A stretch of DNA of 61,253 bases from an uncultured Granulosicoccus sp. (GCA_937924505.1 CALDSR010000030.1:1-61253), one strand, 5' to 3'; shown: positions 51,393 to 59,903, counted from the stretch's first letter. The notes: generated from the sequence alone by a model not told the origin. Translations and numbers: made by a program.

Positions 51393-51782
51393 GTGAATCG
51401 CCGCTACTTCCTACACTTTGTCTTGCTTCTGGCTATGTGTTTCAGCCAGACGGCGGCGAATGTCCATGTTGTCAGCCACCTGCTGACGACTGACAGGCAT
51501 GGCGCTGATGTAAATGCGCTTGCTAATCACGATCATCACCAGCACCTGCATCAACACCAGCATCATGATCTGTCCGATCTCGAGGTTGCTGATCCTGAAA
51601 ATCATTTAAGCGACTGCGCGATCTACCATGCTTACGTTGGTATGGGCGGGTTGCTCCCCGTATTTTGTGACAACATCGCAGCGCCAAGACCTCATTTGGC
51701 ACAATCACGGGTGCTTGATCTGGCCATAGCCAGTTCATCGTTAGAAACACAGCCCATTCGCGGACCCCCTTCACGTTCCTGA
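51393..51782 (+). CDS. Small His-rich secreted protein heading the zinc locus
   Basis: 129 residues from the GTG at 51393 (a TTG at 51387 adds two). The signal peptide (FLHFVLLLAMCFSQTAA) makes it periplasmic. Residues about 44-60 hold a histidine run (NHDHHQHLHQHQHHD), and two cysteines follow (SDCAIYHAYVG and VFCDN). Such stretches bind zinc or copper; the layout resembles DUF2946-like small proteins. The downstream ZrgA-type gene is 64 bp away, so it likely belongs to the zinc system. No exact family is recognised. Confidence 0.65.
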   Translation: MNRRYFLHFVLLLAMCFSQTAANVHVVSHLLTTDRHGADVNALANHDHHQHLHQHQHHDLSDLEVADPENHLSDCAIYHAYVGMGGLLPVFCDNIAAPRPHLAQSRVLDLAIASSSLETQPIRGPPSRS

Positions 51783-51846
51783 AGTCTCGACAATTTAACT
51801 TCAAACAGGATGACATTCGTCACTCTGTAACTCTCAGGAGCATTTC

Positions 51847-52476
51847 ATGAAATATTTCAAAGCGCTTGCCGCCGTGGCTGCAGGCTACTCTCTGACTGCG
51901 GTTGCACAAACAGAACGCGATCTGGACAGCCATGTACACGGTGCGGCGGCCATGAACGTGGCGGTCGCAGACTCTGCTGTTTTTATAGAACTCGATACCC
52001 CATGGAATAACCTGGTCGGCTTCGAGCACGCCCCAAGCACGGATGCGCAGCACGCCTTGGTTGATAACGCGTTGCAGCAACTTAATGATCCCGATCAATT
52101 ATTTTCTTTTGATGGTGGTGATTGCGCTATCGATTCTGTGCTGGTGGAAGACTCCATGGCAGAGGGTGATTCGCATCATGACGAGCACGGAGACGAGCAC
52201 GGAGACGAGCACGGGGACGAGCACGGGGACGAGCACGGAGATGAGCACGGAGATCACGCTGATCATGGTGAAGAAGGGGAATCTCATTCAACCGTATTGG
52301 TGACTTATTCTTACAGTTGCGGTGATATTTCCAGTCTGAATGCGATAGATCTTTCGATATTTTCCGTCTGGTCTGGGTTCGAAGATCTGGACGTCCAGGT
52401 GATCGGTGAAAGCGGGCAGACACTGGTGGAACTCAATCCTGAAAACACGACTCTGAATCTTGCAGCGGTGAAATGA
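51847..52476 (+). CDS. zrgA: Zrg-type zinc-binding periplasmic protein (DUF2796)
   Basis: This 209-residue protein has a signal peptide ending TAVAQT. DUF2796 features are DSHVHGAAAMNVAV (about 27-40) and PWNNLVGFEHAPST (about 54-67). The middle holds six tandem DEHG units (about 112-135), then DHADHG, a metal-binding tail like that of ZrgA of Vibrio cholerae. There zrgABCDE provides an alternative zinc uptake system. Zinc binding is thus likely in the periplasm. The RBS (CTCAGGAG) is clear. The ABC pair follows after 40 bp. Confidence 0.82.
   Translation: MKYFKALAAVAAGYSLTAVAQTERDLDSHVHGAAAMNVAVADSAVFIELDTPWNNLVGFEHAPSTDAQHALVDNALQQLNDPDQLFSFDGGDCAIDSVLVEDSMAEGDSHHDEHGDEHGDEHGDEHGDEHGDEHGDHADHGEEGESHSTVLVTYSYSCGDISSLNAIDLSIFSVWSGFEDLDVQVIGESGQTLVELNPENTTLNLAAVK
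52180..52251 (+). repeat. Six tandem 12-bp repeats encoding DEHG
   Basis: GACGAGCACGGA recurs six times without spacers (third-position changes GGA/GGG and GAC/GAT), giving DEHG x6. Nearly identical units suggest recent slippage; copy number may vary among strains and change the number of metal-binding groups. Confidence 0.9.
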
Positions 52477-52516
52477 ATTGGTTAGCGGCAAAATCCATTA
52501 GCCGACGAGTGATAAC

Positions 52517-53257
52517 GTGAGTAGTGACAAGTCCTCAGCTATCGTTCAGATGAAGAACGTGGAGTTCGCGTGGAGCGTGAACGCCAGGCCAGTTCTGTCG
52601 ATCGAGGACTTTTCGATACCCCGAGGTGAACATGTGTTTCTTCGGGGACCATCGGGTTCTGGAAAAACGACTCTGCTCAGTCTCATCGCTGCGGTACTTT
52701 CGCCGCAGCGAGGTGAGATCATCATTGATGATCAGCCGTTGGACTCGCTACGGCGAACGAAGCGAGATCAATTTCGGGTAGATCGGATAGGGTTGGTATT
52801 CCAGCAATTCAATTTGTTACCATTTCTTTCGGTAGCGGACAATGTTCAATTAAGTTGCCGGTTTTCGTCCGATCGTAAAATGCGCGCGTGTAAAGACGGT
52901 CAATCGCTTGATCAGGAAACTGACCGTCTGCTCAAGGCCATGCGCTTGTCACCGGATGAAATTCGGCATCGAATCACGTCTCAGCTAAGTGTCGGACAAC
53001 AACAGCGCGTCGCAGTGGCACGTGCATTGATCGGGCAACCACCGCTGGTCATAGCCGATGAGCCAACGTCCTCGCTCGACAGCGATTCACGGCAGGCGTT
53101 CCTGGACTTGTTGTTCAGCGAAATTGACTCAGCCGGTTCAACCTTGTTGTTTGTCAGCCACGACTCCACATTAGCCAACTCCTTTGACCGTTGTATAGAT
53201 TTACATGAAATCAATACGGCGGCCAACCCTTCCGATTGGTCTGGTGAGCTGAAATGA
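52517..53257 (+). CDS. ABC transporter ATPase of the Zrg locus (LolD/MacB class)
   Basis: This 246-residue ATPase has Walker A GPSGSGKT at 44-51, Q-loop VFQQ near 95, signature LSVGQQQR at 157-164 and Walker B LVIADEP at 177-183, followed by SLDSD and switch His (SHD). It is closest in style to the LolD/MacB/FtsE group, which drive mechanotransmission rather than transport. It overlaps its FtsX-type partner by 4 bases (ATGA). The signature has Val for the second Gly. The role is probably tied to handling zinc with ZrgA. Confidence 0.88.
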   Translation: MSSDKSSAIVQMKNVEFAWSVNARPVLSIEDFSIPRGEHVFLRGPSGSGKTTLLSLIAAVLSPQRGEIIIDDQPLDSLRRTKRDQFRVDRIGLVFQQFNLLPFLSVADNVQLSCRFSSDRKMRACKDGQSLDQETDRLLKAMRLSPDEIRHRITSQLSVGQQQRVAVARALIGQPPLVIADEPTSSLDSDSRQAFLDLLFSEIDSAGSTLLFVSHDSTLANSFDRCIDLHEINTAANPSDWSGELK

Positions 53258-54507
53258 TAGCCATCGCCTGGAAAAGTCTTTGTAGCCGTTGGTCAACGGC
53301 AATGCTTGCCTTACTGGCAATAGCCATGAGTGTGGCGTTAATCTTGACGGTTGAAAAAATCCGCCGTGATGCTCGCTCCAGCTTTACGCAAACAGTGTCA
53401 GGGACGGATCTTATTATTGGTGCCCGAAGTGGCTCGATACAATTATTGCTGTATTCGGTTTTCCGGATAGGTAATGCGACCAGTAACATCAGCTGGAAGA
53501 GTGTCGAGGAAATCAAGGAACGAAAGGCAATTGATTGGGTCATTCCGATATCGTTGGGAGATTCACATGCCGGGTATCGCGTATTGGGTACCAGTCACGA
53601 TTACTTTGAACATTACCGCTACGCCGATAAACGTTTGTTGAGTTTTGCCAGTGGCAAGCGTTTTGAGGATGTATTCGATGCGGTTATTGGGAGTGAGGTA
53701 GCAAGGCAACTCGGTTATGAAATTGGTCAGGAACTCGTGGTCGCACACGGCACTGGAAGTGTCGCTCTTGTAGAGCACGATAAACAGCCATTCAGGGTAA
53801 GTGGCATTCTGGAAGCTACCGGCACACCGGTTGATCGTGCCATACATGTCAGTCTCGAAGGCATTGAGGCCATGCATATCGATTGGCGTAATGGCGCGAC
53901 AGTAAAGGGCGACGGTACACCTGCGGACGTAATACGCGATATGGACCTTGAGCCTGCCGCGGTCACAGCGCTGTTGGTCGGTCTGAATTCGCGAGCAACC
54001 GTGTTTCGCGAGCAACGAGCCATAAATACGTATCGCTCAGAACCCTTGTTGGCGATTCTGCCTGGGGTTGCACTACAAGAACTATGGGGGCTGGTGAGTG
54101 TCGCAGAAATAGCGTTATTGATTGTTTCTGTTATTGTAGTAGTGGCAGGTCTGGTGAATTTGATGTCAGTATTGTTGGCGGGGTTGAACGAGCGGCGCCG
54201 GGAAATGGCAGTGCTAAGGTCCGTCGGTGCGCGTCCGGTTCACGTATTTATGCTGCTGTGCATAGAATCTGCATTGTTGGCATTGGGTGGGATCATTGCA
54301 GGGCTGTTTTTGCACTATCTGATCGTTGGCGTCGGTTCGGTTTATTTGCAGGAACGATTTGGTCTGGCGGTACAACTTGGTTTGCCACAAAACGCTGAAA
54401 TCAAGATATTGATTGGCGTAGCATTGGCCGGGCTTGTAGCGGGGATGATTCCCGCTCTGCAGGCGTACCGTAAATCGCTGGCAGACGGTCTTTCACAAAA
54501 ATTTTAA
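53254..54507 (+). CDS. FtsX-type ABC permease of the Zrg locus
   Basis: This 417-residue inner-membrane protein has a first helix at about 18-36, a periplasmic MacB-like domain of about 240 residues, then three helices (about 281-305, 330-355 and 385-405). ERRREMAVLRSVGARPVHVF is the coupling-helix motif of the FtsX/LolE family. It pairs with the ATPase upstream. By analogy with Zrg it should help zinc uptake, or act on an outer-membrane or lipoprotein partner. No lipoprotein signal. Well-defined, complete gene. Confidence 0.88.
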   Translation: MIAIAWKSLCSRWSTAMLALLAIAMSVALILTVEKIRRDARSSFTQTVSGTDLIIGARSGSIQLLLYSVFRIGNATSNISWKSVEEIKERKAIDWVIPISLGDSHAGYRVLGTSHDYFEHYRYADKRLLSFASGKRFEDVFDAVIGSEVARQLGYEIGQELVVAHGTGSVALVEHDKQPFRVSGILEATGTPVDRAIHVSLEGIEAMHIDWRNGATVKGDGTPADVIRDMDLEPAAVTALLVGLNSRATVFREQRAINTYRSEPLLAILPGVALQELWGLVSVAEIALLIVSVIVVVAGLVNLMSVLLAGLNERRREMAVLRSVGARPVHVFMLLCIESALLALGGIIAGLFLHYLIVGVGSVYLQERFGLAVQLGLPQNAEIKILIGVALAGLVAGMIPALQAYRKSLADGLSQKF

Positions 54508-54534
54508 GTTACAGGTTATGCAAGGAGTGTCGGT

Positions 54535-55122
54535 ATGCATTCGAAGCGACTCTGGATAGCAACCATCACGGTCTGCATTCTTTTGTTAAGTGTCAGTGGG
54601 CAAGCTGGTTGGTGGCCGTTTTCCAATGACAAAGACAAGGATGTATCAGAAATCACCACCATTTACTGGGAAGATCTGATTCCCGATGATTTTGTCCAGC
54701 CCGAAAATCCATTTGCAACGATGTCTCAAGAAGAAGTGGACAAGTTGCTTGATGGTAGCGATGAGTCAAACGCCCGTTTGAACCAGTTGCAAGAAGAGTT
54801 CAACTACGCGCCTGTCGTGGATGAACTTGATGGGAAACGCGTGAAAATTCCAGCATACGTCACACCATTGGAGTTCGATGGTCAAACCAAAATGAGCGAG
54901 TTTCTGCTGGTGCCATATGTTGGCGCTTGTTTGCATACACCGCCACCTCCTGCAAACCAGGTGGTACATGCGAATTCAGACGAAGTCGTAGAATTCAAAA
55001 ACATCTATGATCCTATTTGGGCAATAGGTATAATTCGTGCCGAGACAGTACAAAGCGATCTTGCGGAATCTGGCTATCGCCTGGAGATCGAATCAGTGGA
55101 GCCTTATACCGGAGCTGAGTAG
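54535..55122 (+). CDS. DUF3299 secreted protein of the Zrg locus
   Basis: This 195-residue protein has a signal peptide (IATITVCILLLSVSGQAGW). Its landmarks are LDGKRVKIPAYVTPLEF and TKMSEFLLVPYVGACLHTPPPPANQ, where the Cys and His fit a metal site; both define DUF3299. It is often found in one operon with DUF2796 and FtsX-type genes. Periplasmic. The 27 bp gap to the permease supports co-transcription. It probably belongs to the Zrg zinc module (ZrgD-like), though its own task is unknown. Confidence 0.85.
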   Translation: MHSKRLWIATITVCILLLSVSGQAGWWPFSNDKDKDVSEITTIYWEDLIPDDFVQPENPFATMSQEEVDKLLDGSDESNARLNQLQEEFNYAPVVDELDGKRVKIPAYVTPLEFDGQTKMSEFLLVPYVGACLHTPPPPANQVVHANSDEVVEFKNIYDPIWAIGIIRAETVQSDLAESGYRLEIESVEPYTGAE

Positions 55123-55199
55123 TTAACGCTCAATTCGCGATTCGGTTTTCGACACTGTACACTCGGGTAAATTTTTAGCGGGCTAAAGGGGTGGCTTTC

Positions 55200-56561
55200 A
55201 TGTCGACGTCAACGACAAGTTGTTGTGGACCTGGATATGCTTCTCCGGCAGAGGCTATGCAAGCGCCTCGTGAAAAACTGCTTTACACAATAGCGATTTA
55301 TGTTGGTACCGGCATCCAAAAACCGGATTACCTGGCGACGATTGATGCCGATCCCGATAGCCTGACATATTCTCAGGTCATCAGTCGGTGTGAGATGCCA
55401 GGCATTGGTGATGAGCTGCACCATATGGGTTGGAATGCCTGCTCATCTTGTTTTGACGATGCCAGCATGCAGCGCCAGTACCTGATCGTGCCGGGGGTTC
55501 GCAGTTCGAATCTGCATATCGTCGACTGCGGTACGGATCCTCGCAATCCGACCTTACACAAGGTGATCTCCGGTGACGAGATCAAACAGAAAACTGATCT
55601 GTCGGCACCTCATACCGTGCATTGTCTTGGCTCGGATATCATCATTTCCATGCTCGGTGATGCCAAAGGCAATGCACCGGGTGGCTTTCTGCATCTGAAC
55701 AAGGATTTCGACATTGTCGGCCGATGGGAGAATGATCTTGGCGGCATGAAGTTCAACTATGACTTCTGGTATCAGCCGCGACACAATGTCATGGTATCCA
55801 GTGAATGGGCGGCACCCAACACGTTCATGCCGGGGTTTGACCTGGAAGATGTCGGGCTGTTGAAATACGGGCGTGAAATTCACTTCTGGGATTTTGAGAA
55901 AAAGACCGTTGAAAACACGGTGTACCTAGGCGAAGATGGTCTCGTACCACTCGAGGTGCGTTTTCATCATGACCCCGCGTCCACCCATGGTTTCGTCGGT
56001 GCGGCACTGTCATCAAACATCATTCACTGGTACAAAAAGGATCAGGAATGGATAGTCGAAAAAATTATCGATGTGGAAAATGAAAAGCACCCCGAGTGGC
56101 CGATTCCCTTGCCAGGGTTGATTACGGTTATTCTGATTTCGATGAACGATCGGTTTCTGTATTTTTGTAACTGGTTGCACGGTGACATTCGTCAGTACGA
56201 TATCAGTGATCCGCATAATCCTGTCATGACAGGACAAGTCTGGATGGGCGGGATGCTGAACAAGGCACCCACGGTCAACGGTGTTGAAATAGCCGGAGGG
56301 CCGCAGATGATTCAGATGAGCCTTGATGGCAAGCGTTTGTATGTCACCACTTCCTTGTTTTCAACCTGGGATAACCAGTTCTATCCTGATATTCGTCACA
56401 AGGGTGGCGTCATGTTGATGGTGGATTGCGACTCAGACCAAGGTGGGATGAAGATCAATCCGGATTTTATAGTCAACTTTGGTGATGAACCGAATGGTCC
56501 TTCTCGGTGTCATGAAACCCGATATCCGGGTGGCGATTGCACCTCCGACATCTGGCTATGA
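55200..56561 (+). CDS. mtoX: Methanethiol oxidase (selenium-binding protein SBP56 family)
   Basis: 453 residues from the ATG at 55200; AAAGGGG lies 9-15 bases ahead, while a GTG at 55191 is too close. The SBP56/MtoX family oxidises methanethiol to formaldehyde, hydrogen sulfide and hydrogen peroxide in periplasm or cytoplasm, using copper. Landmarks are ELHHMGWNACSSC (CSSC at 81-84), SAPHTVHCL, FHHDPASTHGFVGAALSS and GGPQMIQMSLDGKRLYVTTSLFS. No classical signal peptide is seen, and the start has a Cys pair (SCCGPG). A CoA-binding and a ferredoxin gene follow within 14 bp each. It fits with a DMSP demethylation route that yields methanethiol. Confidence 0.9.
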   Translation: MSTSTTSCCGPGYASPAEAMQAPREKLLYTIAIYVGTGIQKPDYLATIDADPDSLTYSQVISRCEMPGIGDELHHMGWNACSSCFDDASMQRQYLIVPGVRSSNLHIVDCGTDPRNPTLHKVISGDEIKQKTDLSAPHTVHCLGSDIIISMLGDAKGNAPGGFLHLNKDFDIVGRWENDLGGMKFNYDFWYQPRHNVMVSSEWAAPNTFMPGFDLEDVGLLKYGREIHFWDFEKKTVENTVYLGEDGLVPLEVRFHHDPASTHGFVGAALSSNIIHWYKKDQEWIVEKIIDVENEKHPEWPIPLPGLITVILISMNDRFLYFCNWLHGDIRQYDISDPHNPVMTGQVWMGGMLNKAPTVNGVEIAGGPQMIQMSLDGKRLYVTTSLFSTWDNQFYPDIRHKGGVMLMVDCDSDQGGMKINPDFIVNFGDEPNGPSRCHETRYPGGDCTSDIWL

Positions 56562-56571
56562 GGGATTAGTC

Positions 56572-57021
56572 ATGAATCATGAAGAAGCGTATTCAGCTGA
56601 ATACCTTGCGGACATTCTAGCGACTGTAAAAACCATTGCCATGGTGGGTGCAAGCCCTGATCCGACCAAGTTCAGCTATGGTGTCCTGCGGGTCATGCAT
56701 GAACAGGGTTATCGCATGATCCCGGTTAACCCGCGTGAGGCTGGAAACGACATACGTGGTCTGAACGTGGTTGCCTCACTTGCCGATATTGACGAGCCCG
56801 TGGATATGGTTCAGGTATTTCGAGCCTCTGAAGCCTTGCCTGGTATTGCCACCGAGGCTGTCGAGATTGGTGCAAAAGTGCTTTGGGCACAGATTGGCGT
56901 TTATAGTGAAGAGGCGGCAAAAATTGCCGAGGATGCTGGGCTTCGTGTTGTGATGAATCGCTGTCCCAAGATAGAGCTGTTTCGGCCTTTCTGGAAACCG
57001 AAACTCGATCAGACGATCTGA
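56572..57021 (+). CDS. CoA-binding protein (YccU type)
   Basis: 149 residues from the ATG at 56572 (a longer frame reaches back into mtoX). It is a Rossmann-type CoA-binding domain, with AMVGASPDPTKFSYGVLRVM near 24-43 and IPVNPREAGNDIRGLNVVASL after it, like E. coli YccU. The final CPKIELFRPF is also usual. It lies 10 bp behind mtoX and 14 bp before the ferredoxin gene, so all three are probably one unit. It may link to acyl-CoA handling; function unproved. Confidence 0.9.
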   Translation: MNHEEAYSAEYLADILATVKTIAMVGASPDPTKFSYGVLRVMHEQGYRMIPVNPREAGNDIRGLNVVASLADIDEPVDMVQVFRASEALPGIATEAVEIGAKVLWAQIGVYSEEAAKIAEDAGLRVVMNRCPKIELFRPFWKPKLDQTI

Positions 57022-57035
57022 GGCGGGCATCAGTT

Positions 57036-57383
57036 ATGTCAAACGAATCCCTATCAGAAAAACGATTCAAGGTAGAACTCCGCCATAGTGGTGTGACACT
57101 TTATGTCGGTGCTGATGAGCCTATCTATAAAGCCGCGTTGAAGGCAGGTGTGCAATTACCCATTGGTTGTGACTATGGTGGCTGTATAACATGCGCTGCA
57201 AGGTTGATTGAAGGTAGCGTGCGTCAACCGGGAGCTTCGGCACTGAACAAACGTCAGTCCACGGCCGGTTACATTCTTTTATGTGTTGCACGACCCAAGA
57301 GCCATTGTGTCATCGATGAAGGTGTTGATTCGCACGGTGAGCTGTATGTCAATCCGTTTACCGGCAAGCTTGCCGATACATAA
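57036..57383 (+). CDS. [2Fe-2S] ferredoxin
   Basis: This 115-residue plant-type ferredoxin ligates its cluster through Cys in CDYGGCITC (about 44-52) and a fourth Cys in ILLCVARPKS (about 84-93). The GVTLYVGADEPIYKAALKAGV segment is the usual first half of the beta-grasp. It transfers electrons to an oxygenase or reductase, perhaps MtoX-linked steps or the Rieske oxygenase 20 kb away. Just after the stop a GATGAG-AAA-CTCATC hairpin (57385-57399) occurs, without a T-run. Confidence 0.9.
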   Translation: MSNESLSEKRFKVELRHSGVTLYVGADEPIYKAALKAGVQLPIGCDYGGCITCAARLIEGSVRQPGASALNKRQSTAGYILLCVARPKSHCVIDEGVDSHGELYVNPFTGKLADT

Positions 57384-57561
57384 AGATGAGAAACTCATCA
57401 CACGGTGGTGGATGAGTTCGCGGGCTTTGCGACACAGCGGTATTAGTACCTGGGTCATTGCATTACCGCTCCCGGATTCTAGTCTTATTCCTCAGTATAC
57501 TGATCAGGTCAGCCGGGCCTAGTCGCTTTTCGAGTTCGGTTCGGAAACATGCTACGGACAA

Positions 57562-58794
57562 ATGATGAACACTTATAACTTGATCTCTATGCGAGCCATA
57601 TTCGTACTGGTGGTCGGCTCATTAATTGTTTCCGCTTGTTCGGGCTCCAGTGGATCTCAATCACCTGCAGGGCCGGAGTCCACGCCCCCGGTCGAGGATC
57701 CAGTAATCACAGGCCCGGAAAATCCTGATCCAGTCACTCCAGACCCAGCAGTTCCGGACCCCGTTGTTCCCGACCCTCTGGTAGAAAACTCAACACGTGT
57801 TGATTTTGATATACAGGTGCCCGCATTCGTATCCGATGCCTTGCAAGTAAGCGTTACATGGGGAGAACAGGAGATAACGGCTGCCTGGGTTGGTGATGAA
57901 TTCTGGTCGGCTTCCGATGACTTTCCAACTGACACCGAGAACCTGTTGTTGGTAACGTTCTTTGATCAGAATGGCGAGATTACGCTTGCGACATTCGAGA
58001 TGGTATTCAGGACGGGTACAAATACCGCTGAGTCTTTTCAAATCACCGCCGAGCAGTTTGATACCAATCGTTGGGACAGCGACGGCGATGGCATCAGCAA
58101 TCTTGATGAATTGATTGCGGGTACTTTTTCCAGTGAGTCTTCACGCGTGTTGCTCTTCAGTGAGACGCGTGACTTCCGCCATGAGTCAATTCCAGTGGCT
58201 ATGGTCGCACTTGAAGAGTTGGCAGCATCTGTAAATATGCAAACTGATCGTGCTGATGACTCTACGGGAGTGTTTACTGATGAGGTCCTAGAGAACTATG
58301 ACGCTGTCGTTTGGGTCATGACCTCGGGCAATGTGTTGAATCCAGATGAACAAGCGGCATTCGAACGTTATATTCGCGCGGGCGGTGGCTATGCGGGTAT
58401 CCATGCGGCGAGTTTTACCGAATTTGAATGGCCGTGGTATGGCGCGCTTGTCGGTGCTTATTTCGCCAGTCACCCTGAGGTGCAATCAGCGACCCAGATC
58501 GTAGAGAACGGATCTCATCTCTCAACCGCACACTTGGGTGCGAGCTGGACGCGGGTCGACGAGTGGTATGACTATAGTAGCAACCCTCGTGCGCAGGTGA
58601 ATGTGTTGCTACGCCTTGACGAAAGCTCCTACTCGGGCGGCGCCATGGGTGACGATCATCCAAGTGCATGGTTCCATGAATTTGACGGAGGGCGTTCCTG
58701 GTATACCGGTGGTGGTCATACGGATGCCAGTTATGCTGAGGCAGATTTTCGTCGCCATTTACTCGGTGGTTTACGTTATGCCGCAGGTTTCTGA
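57562..58794 (+). CDS. ThuA-domain lipoprotein
   Basis: This 410-residue protein has a lipoprotein signal peptide with lipobox V-S-A-C (Cys26), so it should be lipid-anchored. After it comes a Pro/Asp-rich spacer (about 35-70, repeated PDP), a beta-sandwich-like region of about 100 residues, and a calcium-loop-like DSDGDGISNLDE near 170. From about 190 the ThuA-like fold starts (VLLFSETRDFRHESIPVA), with GGGYAGIHAAS, then HPSAWFHEFDGGRSWYTGGGHTDASY at the end. ThuA-like proteins often act on sugars such as trehalose; no substrate is known here. Met10 (57589) may be the real start. Confidence 0.88.
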   Translation: MMNTYNLISMRAIFVLVVGSLIVSACSGSSGSQSPAGPESTPPVEDPVITGPENPDPVTPDPAVPDPVVPDPLVENSTRVDFDIQVPAFVSDALQVSVTWGEQEITAAWVGDEFWSASDDFPTDTENLLLVTFFDQNGEITLATFEMVFRTGTNTAESFQITAEQFDTNRWDSDGDGISNLDELIAGTFSSESSRVLLFSETRDFRHESIPVAMVALEELAASVNMQTDRADDSTGVFTDEVLENYDAVVWVMTSGNVLNPDEQAAFERYIRAGGGYAGIHAASFTEFEWPWYGALVGAYFASHPEVQSATQIVENGSHLSTAHLGASWTRVDEWYDYSSNPRAQVNVLLRLDESSYSGGAMGDDHPSAWFHEFDGGRSWYTGGGHTDASYAEADFRRHLLGGLRYAAGF

Positions 58795-59311
58795 ATAAGG
58801 TTTCCCTGGTAATAGCATTTTTACAATTAAAAAGTAATTCGACCAATACGAAAATTCGTCATTTTACAGCCGGCGCAGAACGATGGGTGCTTCACAACCG
58901 TGCATCGTACGTCCAAACGCGGTAGTTCGATTTACGGGGAGCTCCTTATTGAATTGATGGCAGATGAAATATACTCCAAGTAAGGGCGGGCGTTGTTATC
59001 CGATTAAGTAGGCTGTTCTGATTATTGCTGCTGGGCAAGTCAAGCTTCCATATTAAATTACAAATGGATATCGAAACTATACAAAACGAATATTATTATT
59101 ACGTTCAATGTTTAAGAATCGTTGTGGGCGATAGAGAGTATCAGCACCAAGTGATGGGAGGCATTACAGCGCGAGCGCTGGCCGCCATGTCGCAGGGTTC
59201 CAAGTAGGTTGCCAAATTAAGGCGGCAAGACCATGCCATCTACCATGACTCGGCTGATCACTCAATATCGAGCGCAGCAGCACGCGCTGGCTAAACAAGG
59301 AATCATTGACG
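58795..59311. other. Gene-poor spacer of about 517 bp
   Basis: No convincing gene. A 60-codon frame at 59025-59207 lacks a ribosome site and a protein-like composition. The spacer is AT-rich in parts (about 58825-58860 and 59050-59110) and leads into the recombination scar at 59312-59770. No attachment site was recognised. Confidence 0.6.
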
Positions 59312-59509
59312 ATGACAGTCACATCAGGACATTTCACACTCTCTGCCGAACAACGCCAATTCAAACAAATGCTAGAGCTTTATCCACGCATAAAACCCTA
59401 TTGGGATTTTGATAAGCGTGAATTCGACATTGATGGCTTACGTAAGGCTTTTGCCACACTCTCTCACGGTGAAGCCATCATGGCGCGTTTTGTAAGCGCT
59501 TCTCATTGA
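59312..59509 (+). pseudogene. Small protein gene with replaced 3' end
   Basis: This open frame of 65 codons starts at the ATG at 59312, with AAGGA 10 bases ahead. FTLSAEQRQF...YPRIKPYWDFDKREFDIDGLRKAF...SHGEAIMARF looks like a small uncharacterised bacterial family whose members usually run further after MARF. The last residues (VSASH) come from antisense integrase sequence, so the natural C-terminus is probably lost. May still be translated. Confidence 0.55.
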
Positions 59510-59770
59510 GTTTCCCGGAACGTCCTCTGAGCGTGCGGAAGAGGGGCCGTCAGTGAGTTCCGCTGCATCAATGTATTCACGAAGGTAAGTCTCAAGGTTG
59601 TGATGACAAGGCACCTCGTGGTGTTTCCCGCCTTTTTCAGCGAGGCGCAGCCACAGCCGGTGGTGCATCGGAAAGATGTCTTTCACGTCCATGCCGAGCG
59701 TGGCGGAGACACGCGCAAAGCTGTAGATCATCGTCGCAATGATCGCGCGATCTCGCAAACCCGGAGTTTG
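59508..59770 (-). pseudogene. Tyrosine recombinase remnant
   Basis: Reading the minus strand from 59770 gives TPGLRDRAIIATMIYSFARVSATL, then WLRLAEKGGKHHEVPCHHNLETYLREYI: the first half of a phage/plasmid integrase catalytic domain, with the catalytic Arg (SFARV) and the Lys beta-hairpin (EKGGK). After DGP a one-base deletion near 59542 is evident, because the next frame continues LFRTLRGRSGKLNEKRL. The His-x2-Arg box and catalytic Tyr are absent, and the N-terminal core-binding domain is gone. It is dead and marks an old mobile element. Confidence 0.8.
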
Positions 59771-59885
59771 CGTTAGTAGGATCAAGATAAAGTGAATCAC
59801 GGGCACGGGCACAAGGGGAGAGTGTTGCCGTAAGACAAACCGACACTACTATTCCAAAGAATAGAGAGAGCTTAGTAGTAAAAAA

Positions 59886-59903
59886 CCTATAATATTTTAT
59901 AGG
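59886..59903. promoter_or_regulatory. Palindrome with TATAAT ahead of the RHS gene
   Basis: CCTATAA (59886-59892) and TTATAGG (59897-59903) are perfect arms around TATT and contain the exact -10 hexamer TATAAT (59888-59893). No -35 box is evident. A regulator binding here would cover the promoter, 64 bp before the RHS start. Confidence 0.4.

Noticed and set aside
52180..52251. Regular repeats as a CRISPR array
   Set aside because: Units are 12 bp, directly joined, in frame and coding for DEHG; there are no spacers or cas genes.
59025..59207. 60-codon open frame in the 58.8-59.3 kb spacer
   Set aside because: No ribosome site, an odd Tyr-rich composition and no recognisable motif; likely chance in an AT-rich spacer.
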